In this document: in pieces, positions 10,541 to 19,889 of the stretch
Layout: every line of letters begins with the position of its first letter
How positions within the stretch are numbered: position 1 is the first letter of the stretch
Assembly (NCBI GenBank): GCA_025617745.1
Contig: CM046863.1
Location: forward strand, 13,954,875 to 14,018,874
Direction of reading: 5' to 3'
Length of the DNA: 64,000 nucleotides
From: Heliocidaris erythrogramma
Taxonomy: Eukaryota > Echinodermata > Echinoidea > Camarodonta > Echinometridae
Notes under the pieces: generated by a model
Databases searched by the model: none
What the model was told of the DNA's origin: nothing
The model's input: only the letters and a program-made list of their open reading frames with translations
Translations under genes and position numbers: made by a program

Positions 10541-11181
10541 TAAAGAAAAGAAAAAATGTTGAATGATTCTCTAATATGCTTTAAAACATTCTCTATGTGG
10601 CTGTGTTCCAATATTCTCCTAAGGATGTTTATCATGAATAGTTCCATAGGCGTACGAGGCAAGGCTGCAGCGCCCCCGCATTTTTATAATGAATAATTTT
10701 GCAAGTTGCCCGAATATCCTCATATTTTGGTAGCGAGTTGCCTGAATATCCTCATATTCGGGCAGCGAGGTGCCGGTATAACAAAAGGTTTTCAAAGTTT
10801 TGTACACAAAATGTAGAAACAAAATAACCCTATTTCAGGTGTGAAGAGGGATATTGAAAAAAATGGATGATTACAGTGCTTCTCATGGGCGTTAATCGGT
10901 GCGGGACAGGGGGGACACGTCCCCCCCCCCCCCATGCTTTTTGGGGTGGGGGACATCATATCAAATGTCCCCCATGTTTTGTCAGAAAAGAAGGGGGACC
11001 AATGGGGGACATGTGATGGTGTATACCTTGTCAAGGAGATATAAATTTCCATAGAAAATTAGCAATGCCAAAAAATGTCATGTACCTTACTTTTCAGTGC
11101 ATTCTCAGTTTCGGACGATAGGGTCAAGTACAGTACATTGAGACGGGATTGCCCAACAGTAGTATCCCGAAATTAGGGTTC
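10541..11181. repeat. Dispersed repeat fragments including a G-run/C-run fold
   Basis: 10640-10785 holds two CGAATATCCTCATATT..GGCAGCGAG units related to the region at 43.9-47.1 kb. 10885-11030 holds GGGACAGGGGGGACACGTCC followed by a long C run, then repeated GGGGGACAT/ATGTCCCCC words, a GC fold. No gene. Confidence 0.4.
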
Positions 11182-11294
11182 ATCTGTGAAAAAATTTAAA
11201 AGAAGCTAATTTCAACTGATTTGGGTAGGTATGGGTTTGGACAACTACCAAAAAAAAGGAAGGAGTGCTGGAGGTTGGGGAACTTTTTTTTATT

Positions 11295-11700
11295 CAAGGT
11301 CAAAGGTCAATGACCTTTTTCAAAATCACTGAAATTGGTATTTCAAGAAAGGAATATGGTATCTGCATGATTCTGGTGTCAAAATGCTTAGAACTAGGTA
11401 ATAAAATGATGTAGAGTAATTACTGACTATAAAAATCAAATCTTGACCTCCAAAATTGAGGTCAAAGGTCAATGACCTTTTTCAAAATCACTAAAAATGG
11501 TATTTCGGGAAAGGAAAGTGGTATATGCATGATTCTGGTGTCAAAATGCTTAGAACTAGGAAAGAAAATGATGTAGAGTAATTACTGACTGTAAAAATCA
11601 AATTTTGACCTCCAAAATTGAGGTCAAAGGTCAATGACCTTTTTCACAAAATCACTAAAAATGGTATTTCAGGAAAGAAATATGGTATATACGTGTACCT
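11295..11700 (+). repeat. Tandem array of nuclear-receptor-like half-sites, left arm
   Basis: Three units of about 163 bases, each with AGGTCAAAGGTCAATGACCT (near 11297, 11459, 11622) followed by TTTTTCAAAATCACT and a GGTATTTC..GAAAGGAA segment. The core holds a DR1 (AGGTCA A AGGTCA) overlapping an IR1 (AGGTCA A TGACCT). A further AGGTCAAAG half-site lies at 15791 beyond the LINE. Confidence 0.85.
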
Positions 11701-11766
11701 GATTTCGGTATCAAAATGCTCAGGAATACGAAAGAAAATAATTTAGAGTAATAACTATTAGATTAA

Positions 11767-12292
11767 GAAATTGCAACTAAATATAAAAAAGATCGAAGCT
11801 AACATTGAGGAACAGGAACAGTATAGTAGGAGGAGCTGTCTGAGATTCCACGGAGTGAAGGTAGCGCCTAACGAGACAACTGAGCAGGCCATCATCAACC
11901 TCGTGAATGAGAAGATGGACATGACTATTGTGCCAACTGACATTGATCGCTTACATAAAATGCCAAGGAGAGCTACTGCTGCGAGCGATGAAACTTCAGA
12001 GATGCTTGAGCCTGCCTTGAATGATAATCCAGAGGTGATCATCGTCAAATTCAGTAGATACAATGTAAGGGACAGTGTATATCGAGGCCGCTTGAAACTT
12101 CGAGGCTCCAAAATATACATACACGAGGACTTGACAGCGCACAGATCTTACCTTTTCTTTAAGGCAAGGACACATGACAATGTATCCAAAACTTGGACGA
12201 CCGATGGCAAGATCACTGCCCTAACCAAAGACGGAAAGAAAGTGCGTATTGTAAGAGAAAATGATCTTGAAAAACTAGATGCCTATTATTGA
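11767..12292 (+). CDS. CR1-type LINE ORF1 protein, 5'-truncated
   Basis: About 174 codons remain, ending with TGA at 12290-12292. The first 20 residues are the end of a coiled coil (KKIEANIEEQEQYSRR). A region like the RRM and C-terminal domains of LINE ORF1 proteins follows, with RRSCLRFHGV, IDRLHKMPRR, VIIVKFSRYNVRD and IYIHEDLTAHR. Such proteins bind the element RNA as trimers and act as nucleic-acid chaperones. There is no start Met, so this copy cannot make a normal ORF1p. ORF2 starts 51 bases downstream. Confidence 0.8.
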
Positions 12293-12343
12293 ATATTGTA
12301 TATTATGAATTTTGATCATTAATGACTTTTTAAGGCACACCCA

Positions 12344-15300
12344 ATGGGTAAATTTTATCCTTGTATAAATTGCTCTAAATCAGTAACAAATAATCACAAT
12401 GCTGTTTTATGTGTTAAGTGTAGACGATGGACGCATTTTTCTTGTTCATCTCTTAATTTAGATTTTTTCCATTCTGATGCTGACTGGGTTTGTAATGCAT
12501 GCTTGTGTAAAGAATTACCTTTCCATGATGTAAAATTATTTGATGTTGATGTTTTGCACGGTAACCAATTTATTAATTCCCAGGTAACTTTAGTCCAAAA
12601 TGAATTAATTAAAACTAAAAGTATTTTCTCGGAATTTCCAGGAGGAAACGGAATTAAGATTGCCCATTTAAATATAAGAAGTCTGAAAAATAAAATTATA
12701 GATTTGCAAGAATTTCTTTCAAATAACTCATATGATATACTGAGTACTTCTGAAACATGGTTAAACAATGATATATCAAATTTCATGATCACCATACCTG
12801 GCTACAGATTTGAAAGATTAGATAGACAGGGCTGTGGTGGAGGTGGCGTTGGATGCTATGTTAGAGATAAATATACTTATGTAAGAAGAAATGACCTAGA
12901 AGTTACAGACTTAGAGTTGCTGTGGCTCGAAATTAAACGAGTCAACAGTAGCTCTTTGTTTATAGGTACAGTCTATCGAAAGCCTAATTCAAGTACATCA
13001 TTTTTTAATTGTCTTGAAGAAGCGATTGATAGAGTGATGTCTATTTCTAATAATATCATAATTCTTGGGGATTTTAATTGCAACATGATCACAAAAAATA
13101 TCCTGTCAAAGAAGATTAATGAATTATGTTCCTATACACAGATGGAGCAGCTTATTAAAGAGCCAACTAGAATTACACCATATAGCAGTTCATTGATAGA
13201 CTTAATACTTACCTCTCGTGCAATATCTACGGTTCAGTCCGGTGTACAATGTATCGGCTTCAGTGATCATTCATTGGTATTTACAGTGATAAAATGTAAA
13301 TGTCAGTCCTCTTTACCTAAGATTAGTAAGATTAGATCTTTCCGTACATTCGATGAGGTGAAATTTAAACAAGATTTAAGTCAACTTGATTGGAGTGAAT
13401 TTTATTCAAATGATTGCAATGTACAATGCATGTGGGATTGTCTTAAATCAAAATTTTCATCTGTTAGTGATAAACATGCACCATTTATATCCGTAAGAAG
13501 AAAATCTAACGGAGTTCCATGGATCACAGAGGAATACATCATAGTGGCCCGTGAACGTGATTTTTATAAAAAGAAATTCAAGTCATCTAGATCGATTTTG
13601 GACTGGGACAAGTTTAAATGTTATAGGAATAAAGCAAATAATCTGAACAAAAGGCTTAAGAAAGAATATTTTAAAAATGAATTTTTACAGTGTGGAAATG
13701 ATGTTAATAAAAACTGGAAAATTTTAAAAAACCTCATTCCAAATAAACGTATCGACACTGATTATAAACTGGTTATAAATGGTGATGTAATTACAGACAA
13801 TACAAATATTGTAAATACACTTAATGAAGTTTTCCAGAATGTAAGTGAACGTCTAAGGGACAGTACCCCGATTCGTAATATCAATCATAATTCCGATGTT
13901 AACTCTATGAATACACTGTTTAAGTCAAACAAAGAATTTAGATTTAATGAAATAACTGTTGAGTTTGTTAAAAACGAAATACTTTGTATTGACTGCAAGA
14001 AAGCAGCCGGAATCGATGGACTACATCCTAAACTGTTAAAACTTGCAGCTGAATTTATCTCAGAACCTATCACATACCTCTTTAATTGCTCACTCAAAAC
14101 CTCACATATTCCGATGGATTTCAAGATAGCTAGAATAACACCTATCCATAAAGGGGGTAGCTACGAAGTAAATAACTTCCGACCAATATCGGTACTCCCC
14201 GTCCTATCTAAGATACTAGAAAAAGCAGTACATAAGCAATTATATACATATATCAACCAAAATAGAATGCTTTCTTATCAACAGTCGGGTTTTAGACCAT
14301 CGCACTCTACTGCAACTTGTGTAACGGATATTGTTGATTACTTGTTAGATAATATGAATACCAAACAAATTACAGGTAGTATATTTCTGGACTTAAAAAA
14401 AGCTTTTGATGTTATTTCACATGACAGGATACTTAAGAAATTATTATATTATGGTATAAGAAACAATGAACATAGTTGGTTCTTTAATTATTTAATTGGC
14501 AGAAAACAGTGTGTTTCTATTAACCAATGCACTAGCGATCTCGTAATTATCAAATCTGGGGTCCCCCAGGGATCTATATTGGGTCCCTTGTTATTTTGTC
14601 TGTTTATAAATGATGTATGTAATTTACAATTTCATCCCAATACTAAAATCTCACTTTATGCTGATGATACTGCCGTTTTCAGTCATGGGGTTGACGTTTT
14701 GCAAGTTCAGAAAAATCTCCAGGAAGATTTTAAATTAATCATAAATTGGTTGGAAAATAATGACATGTATTTACACCCAAGTAAAACCCATGTGATGCTT
14801 TTTGGCCCAAAAAAGAAAATTAAAAATAAACAACCTGTGATAAAATTTTACAACACAGATTTAGAATGTGTAGATAAAATAAAATATTTAGGTTTAATTT
14901 TTGATTCTCAGTTGTTATGGAACGATCACATTGCTCATATTCATGGTAAAATATCACGATCAATAGGTTGCATTCGTCGTGTTAAGCACTTAATACCTAA
15001 GAGGATTTTAATTAATCTTTATTATGCTTTGATATTACCACATATTGACTACTGTTGTACTGCATGGGGAAGCTGTTCCAAAACAAACTTGGCTAAAATC
15101 CAAAGATTACAAAATAGATATGCACGCTTAGTACTTAACGTTGATTCTTTTACCTCTCAGTGTTACTTAACAACCACTTTGAACTGGCAATCCGTTGAAC
15201 AAAGAATCAAATACCAATACTGCTTACTTGTATTTAAAATCCTGAACAACATGGTACCTATGTATCTGGAACGCTTAATCACTCCCTATTTTACCACCTA

Positions 15301-15481
15301 TTGTACGCGATACTCAGAAAATAACACACTATCAATACCTCATCCAAAAAGTGATTACAAAAAGCGTTCCTTTTCTTTTACTGGAAGCTTTTTATTTAAT
15401 AAACTTCCCATTTCAGTACAGCTTAGTCCGTCAATTCGTACTTTCAAAATAAGTTGTATTAAGTTCTCTGCTATGTTATAA
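12344..15481 (+). CDS. LINE ORF2: PHD-like finger, AP endonuclease and reverse transcriptase
   Basis: 1045 codons with no interruption, ATG to TAA. Residues 7-53 form a C4HC3 finger (C7, C10, C23, C26, H31, C34, C50, C53). About 105-330 is an APE-type endonuclease: IAHLNIRS, TSETWL, GTVYRKP, ILGDFNC and FSDHS carry the Asn, Glu, Tyr, Asp-Asn and Asp-His active-site residues. About 590-860 is the RT: FRPISVLPVLSKI, LDLKKAFDVISHDR, GVPQGSILGPLLF and LYADDTAVF (YADD near 772). The C-terminus has NKLPISVQLSPSIRTFK, a CR1-group tail. All catalytic positions are present. It nicks the target and copies the element RNA at the break. Codon use is strongly AT-biased like its flanks. Confidence 0.92.
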   Translation: MGKFYPCINCSKSVTNNHNAVLCVKCRRWTHFSCSSLNLDFFHSDADWVCNACLCKELPFHDVKLFDVDVLHGNQFINSQVTLVQNELIKTKSIFSEFPGGNGIKIAHLNIRSLKNKIIDLQEFLSNNSYDILSTSETWLNNDISNFMITIPGYRFERLDRQGCGGGGVGCYVRDKYTYVRRNDLEVTDLELLWLEIKRVNSSSLFIGTVYRKPNSSTSFFNCLEEAIDRVMSISNNIIILGDFNCNMITKNILSKKINELCSYTQMEQLIKEPTRITPYSSSLIDLILTSRAISTVQSGVQCIGFSDHSLVFTVIKCKCQSSLPKISKIRSFRTFDEVKFKQDLSQLDWSEFYSNDCNVQCMWDCLKSKFSSVSDKHAPFISVRRKSNGVPWITEEYIIVARERDFYKKKFKSSRSILDWDKFKCYRNKANNLNKRLKKEYFKNEFLQCGNDVNKNWKILKNLIPNKRIDTDYKLVINGDVITDNTNIVNTLNEVFQNVSERLRDSTPIRNINHNSDVNSMNTLFKSNKEFRFNEITVEFVKNEILCIDCKKAAGIDGLHPKLLKLAAEFISEPITYLFNCSLKTSHIPMDFKIARITPIHKGGSYEVNNFRPISVLPVLSKILEKAVHKQLYTYINQNRMLSYQQSGFRPSHSTATCVTDIVDYLLDNMNTKQITGSIFLDLKKAFDVISHDRILKKLLYYGIRNNEHSWFFNYLIGRKQCVSINQCTSDLVIIKSGVPQGSILGPLLFCLFINDVCNLQFHPNTKISLYADDTAVFSHGVDVLQVQKNLQEDFKLIINWLENNDMYLHPSKTHVMLFGPKKKIKNKQPVIKFYNTDLECVDKIKYLGLIFDSQLLWNDHIAHIHGKISRSIGCIRRVKHLIPKRILINLYYALILPHIDYCCTAWGSCSKTNLAKIQRLQNRYARLVLNVDSFTSQCYLTTTLNWQSVEQRIKYQYCLLVFKILNNMVPMYLERLITPYFTTYCTRYSENNTLSIPHPKSDYKKRSFSFTGSFLFNKLPISVQLSPSIRTFKISCIKFSAML

Positions 15482-15771
15482 ATATTATATATATTGTTGA
15501 TTGACTTGGTTGCAATCGTCATCACCTTTACTGCCAATCTCTCTCGGTCGCATTCTACAATTTTTTTTGTGTTTAATATAAATTGTATAATCGTATGTAT
15601 TTCTTGTTTATATCATTGTACATGTATGTATTGATTTTGATTTAATTGTATGTTTTTTGTATGTATGCATTTGAATGTATTTTAACAGGGCTCTCTTGTA
15701 AAGCAGTTTTTTAACTGAATGAGACTACCCTGTTTTTAAAGAAGACATGAATAAATAAATAAATAAATTAA

Positions 15772-16428
15772 AGTCTTGACCTCTAAAGCTAAGGTCAAAG
15801 AGGGTCAAAGGTCAAAATTGATGTTTTATCATATATCAACTTGGTATTAAGCAAATTATGCTACTGTTTCAAATGTGAGCAGAGAAATCAAAGTGGCTAA
15901 TTCCTACTCGTTCCCAATTGTTCTGGCAACAGCAGGAAAAATTGGTTATTCCAAAAGTAGATGATGAGGGGAAATTCCTTGTCTTTGGGTCAAAGGTCAT
16001 TGACCCCTGTGTTAATCACGAAATTTAAATTGAGCAAGCATTTGGTACAGCTTATTAGTATAAAATATATTGTGTCCATAATACTAGGTATTCATAATCC
16101 TAAAATAATTATTTGCCAGTCTTTTAACTCATTCAATCCTGATCAAGATAACGTTGGCGTGGACAGTCTAGCTTGGCATGGGTAAATAGGGACAACCTTC
16201 CTATAGTCTACCTTGATCGACATTGCTCTGAGTTCTTGCACAAGTAATATTAGAATGTAAAAAATATCCTTTGCCGATCCAGCCTGAGCAGGTCTATCTA
16301 ACAGAGTTTACCGATTGGCAGTAGAACCATGTATAATTATCAACAATTTGAAGAACACTGCTCGCAGCATACAACCTGGGCTTATAACTTCTAGTAACTA
16401 TTGACAACACAATAAAAATCAACGATAC
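15772..16428. other. Left palindrome arm between LINE and cysteine-rich gene
   Basis: Mirrors 17740-18400. Contains a half-site cluster (AGGTCAAAGAGGGTCAAAGG at about 15791) and GGGTCAAAGGTCATTGACCC near 15997. No frame is conserved between the two arms here, so it is taken as 3' flank of the gene rather than coding. Confidence 0.6.
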
Positions 16429-17199
16429 TTAGTCTGCTTCCTCTTCATCACTTCCAAGTTCATCATCTAGGAGTTCTGTTCCATTGGGGCAATGTCCAGA
16501 GCACACCCCACATGCAGATACACATGACATACCAGCTTTCAGGCAGCTACATTTCATGTTTTTACATTGTCTCTCCCCTTCTTTGCAGTTGCAGCAAATT
16601 CCTTTTAGAAGGTTGTCTGGGGCAATACTACCAGACAACATCTTTGGTCTTAGCTTTCTGTTGGAATCCAGTTCCCATCCTCTTCCTTTGGGATCAAGAA
16701 CAGAGGTGTCCAGATGTTTCCACACAGCGACTTGAAGATGTAGGCGAAAGGAATGTTGAGCTATTGCATCGTCCGTTGGTGGGAGCCTGTCAGGATCAAT
16801 GTTTCCCTTGGCTGCTTGGCTGCTTGCTTGTTGAACTTCATATAGCGAGACTGTTCTAGGGGAGTACCCTCACAGCCATATGTGATTTGCATTGCAGTTA
16901 ATCCAGCTGATCGAATCTCGGAGTCAGTTGAAGTGTTCCTTGTGAATGCATGACACAGTGCCATTTCCCGACCAGCCATACTTGAAGAGAAACTCTTCTC
17001 GATCCCCAATGTCTATGGTAGAGATGTCGTAGAGACCATCAAAGTCTGCTTGGAAATATAAATTAGTACACTGGATAGGCCCATGAGGATCTTGATAATG
17101 AGTCACTGGTAAAGAGCATGAAGACATCAAAGAAATGCAAAAATCTTGCTGACCTTCAGAAGAAAGTAAGAGTAGGGGACAAGAAGATCTCATGGACAT
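16429..17199 (-). pseudogene. Uncharacterised cysteine-rich gene, C-terminal part, left-arm copy
   Basis: Minus-strand frames 16924-17199, 16761-17009 and 16429-16725 read successively through one protein. Legible blocks are AGREMALCHAFTRNTS, AMQITYGCEGTPLEQSRY, then LPPTDDAIAQHSF, LQVAVWKHLDTSVLDPKGRG and a cysteine cluster (CCNCKEGERQCKNMKCSC, then SCVSACGVCSGHC), ending ELGSDEEEAD. This order (PPT..A..QH, QV..W, then Cys cluster) is that of a large family of unannotated marine-invertebrate proteins; the Cys cluster recalls the Tesmin/TSO1 CXC DNA-binding domain. A one-base shift lies near 16790 where the second frame passes to the third. Upstream parts of the protein are missing. Role unknown; it may be a transposon passenger. 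Confidence 0.6.
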
Positions 17200-17235
17200 A
17201 CCAAATGTTCTCTCTACAAATGCAGATTTCCTACC

Positions 17236-17734
17236 AGTGTCATCACTGCATTCACAAGTAACACTTCAACTGACTCCGAGATTCGATCAGCTGGATTAAC
17301 TGCAATGCAAATCACATATGGATGTGAGGGTACTCTCCTAGAACAGTCTCGCTATATGAAGTTCAAGAAGCAAGCAGCCAAGCAGCCAACAGACGATGCA
17401 ACAGCTCAACATTCCTTTCGCGTACATCTTCAAGTCGCTGTGTGGAAACATGAACACCTCTATTCTTGATCCCAAAGGAAGAGGATGGGAACTGGATTCC
17501 AACAGAAAGCTAAGACCAAAGATGTTGTCTGGTAGTATTGCCCCAGACAACCTTCTAAAAGGAATTTGCTGCAACTGCAAAGAAGGGGAGAGACAATGTA
17601 AAAACATGAAATGTAGCTGCCTGAAAGCTGGTATGTCATGTGTATCTGCATGTGGGGTGTGCTCTGGACATTGCCCCAATGGAACAGAACTCCTAGATGA
17701 TGAACTTGGAAGTGATGAAGAGGAAGCAGACTAA
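17236..17734 (+). pseudogene. Uncharacterised cysteine-rich gene, C-terminal part, right-arm copy
   Basis: Inverted twin of the left-arm copy, reading on the plus strand to the same DELGSDEEEAD end. Relative to the left copy it lacks about 25 bases between KQAAKQP and TDDA, and a small deletion at KHEH/NMNTS shifts the frame near 17450. The last 95 codons with the Cys cluster are unbroken and nearly identical in protein to the left copy. It has no upstream exon because the palindrome centre begins at 17236. Confidence 0.6.
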
Positions 17735-18504
17735 GTATCGTTGATTTTTATTGTGTTGTCAATAGTTACTAGAAGTTATAAGCCCAGGTTGTATGCTGCG
17801 AGCAGTGTTCTTCAAATTGTTGATAATTATACAAGGTTCTACTGCCAATCGGTAAACTCTGTTAAATAGACCTGCTCAGGCTGGATCGGCAAAGGATATT
17901 TTTTACATTCTAATATTACTTGTGCAAGAACTCAGAGCAATGTCGATCAAGGTAGACTATAGGAAGGTTGTCCCTATTTACCCATGCCAAGCTAGACTGT
18001 CCACGCCAACGTTATCTTGATCAGGATTGAATGAGTTAAAAGACTGGCAAATAATTATTTTAGGATTATGAATACCTAGGATTATGGACACAATATATTT
18101 TATACTAATAAGCTGTACCAAATGCTTGCTCAATTTAAATTTCGTGATTAACACAGGGGTCAATGACCTTTGACCCAAAGACAAGAAATTTCACCTCATC
18201 ATCTGCTTTTGGAATAACCAATTTTTCCTGATGTTGCCAGAACAATTGGGAACGAGTAGGAATTAGCCACTTTGATTTCTCTGCTCACATTTGAAACAGT
18301 AGCGTAATTTTCTTAATACCAGGTTGATATATGATAAAACATCAATTTTGACCTTTGACCCTCTTTGACCTTAGCTTTAGAGGTCAAGACTTTAATCTAA
18401 TAGTTATTACTCTAAATTATTTTCTTTCGTATTCCTGAGCATTTTGATACCGAAATTAGGTACACGTATATACCATATTTCTTTCCTGAAATACCATTTT
18501 TAGT

Positions 18505-19030
18505 GATTTTGTGAAAAAGGTCATTGACCTTTGACCTCAATTTTGGAGGTCAAAATTTGATTTGTATAGTCAGTAATTGCTCTACATCATTTTCTTTCCT
18601 AGTTCTAAGCATTTTTACACCACAATCATGCATACCACTTTCCTTTCCCGAAATACCATTTTTAGTGATTTTGAAAAAGGTCATTGACCTTTGACCTCAA
18701 TTTTGGAGGTCAAGATTTGATTTTTACAGTCAGTAATTACTCTACATCATTTTCTTTCCTAGTTCTAAGCATTTTGACAACAGAATCATGCAGATACCAT
18801 ATTCCTTTCTTGAAATATCAATTTTAGTGAATTTAAAAAAGGTCATTGACCTTTGACCTCAATTTTGGAGGTCAAGATTTGATTTGTATAGTCAGTAATT
18901 GCTCTACATCATTTTCTTTCCTAGTTCTAAGCATTTTGACACCAGAATCATGCATATACCACTTTCCTTTCCCGAAATACCATTTTTAGTGATTTTGAAA
19001 AAGGTCATTCACCTTTGACCTTGAATAAAA
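18505..19030 (-). repeat. Tandem array of nuclear-receptor-like half-sites, right arm
   Basis: Four units of about 163 bases with the core AGGTCATTGACCTTTGACCT or close variants near 18520, 18680, 18840 and 19003, the reverse complement of the left-arm array. One more unit than the left arm, which accounts for the difference in arm length. The outermost unit has CATTCACC in place of CATTGACC. Confidence 0.85.
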
Positions 19031-19135
19031 AAAGTTCCCCAACCTCTAGCACTCCTTCCTTTTTTTTGGTAGTTGTCCATACCCATACCTACCCAAATCA
19101 GTTGAAATTAGCTTCTTTTAAATTTTTTCACAGAT

Positions 19136-19889
19136 TGGTTCAATATAGGGCTAATTTAGGGTTACTACAGTACACTCCAACAGCATTGGCATGCATAATA
19201 TACATGCATACATATGGCGAGCTTTATACTAGCGCTAGCTATCCAGAGCGAGCGGGGGTTTGGCCGCGCATGCTCATCCCTCTATGCCTAATACTAGTAT
19301 GCTCTATTATGTATACTGTACGACGGCATACACTCTCTCACCCAATGACCGACGTAAAGTCACGTAATACTAACTTTCATGCGAATTGCGATCGATCTAT
19401 ATCGCAGTAAGATATAGGCAGTAGGATTAGCCTTTTTAATAGTAATACATAATAAATGTGATTGTAACTTTGGTTCGATGCTCGCTTAAAGTCATCCTTT
19501 TTTCTTTAAAAAAAAAAATATTTTCCGTTGTATATTGAACACTCAATTGAAAAATTGTCTCTTATCATGCAATTCCATTTTTAAGTTTCATGAGTACTTT
19601 GGGTTGTAGGTGACTCTCTTAACTTTAAATTGGGTGCACGATATTGGAAATGATAAGTCAAGATGATATAAGGTCTTTGTTGAATTCATATTAGGAAAAT
19701 ATACATCTAGATATTACATTTCAAGTTCTTTGGGTGGGATAATGAACAGGTCGAGCAAGGGATTTTCTTTTTTATACTTTTATTTTGATTTTTGTTTCTT
19801 CTATAATTCTTTTTGATATTCTTTTTTCCATATTTGTATTTACTTATTTGGGTAACTAGAATTTTAATTATTTTTCAGTATCACAGTTA
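19136..19889. other. Spacer between palindrome and L1
   Basis: No gene. 19136-19440 is more GC-rich single-copy-like DNA with CG dinucleotides. 19440-19890 is AT-rich and could include part of the L1 5' UTR. Confidence 0.35.

Larger units (their letters stand above)
11767..15766 (+). mobile_element. CR1-group LINE, 5'-truncated in ORF1, intact ORF2
   Basis: Exactly fills the gap between the two halves of the left palindrome arm. ATTAA occurs at 11762-11766 and again at 15767-15771, and only once in the intact right arm, so it is the probable 5-bp target duplication. The 5' end falls inside ORF1 with the frame open to the junction, as expected for truncation during reverse transcription. The 3' end is an (ATAA)n tail (15750-15766). 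ORF1 and ORF2 are both open, so the insertion is young and later than the palindrome. Confidence 0.9.
11182..19135. mobile_element. Long inverted-repeat element with a gene 3' end in each arm
   Basis: The left arm (11182-11766 plus 15772-16958) and the right arm (17236-19135) are inverted copies about 1.8-1.9 kb long around a 277-base centre (16959-17235). Match ends are ATCTGTGAAAAAATTT on the left and its complement on the right. The left arm is split by a 4.0-kb LINE; the right arm keeps the uninterrupted site. Each arm contains a half-site tandem array (three units left, four right) and the 3' end of a cysteine-rich gene pointing outward from the arm centre to the arm end. GGTTC flanks both outer ends (one base further away on the right), but no clear target duplication is seen. 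It may be a transposon with very long TIRs or an inverted duplication. Confidence 0.7.

Noticed and set aside
112-17199. One gene joining the N-terminal piece at 112-491 with the cysteine-rich end at 16.4-17.2 kb
   Set aside because: Both read on the minus strand, so the N-terminal piece is downstream of the C-terminal piece; they are separate copies.
11182-19135. GGTTC at both outer ends of the palindrome as a target duplication
   Set aside because: The right copy is one base further out and the arms end without a clean terminus, so it could be chance.
18996-19410. 131-codon plus-strand frame from 19015
   Set aside because: Starts inside the half-site array and runs over the palindrome end without protein-like composition.
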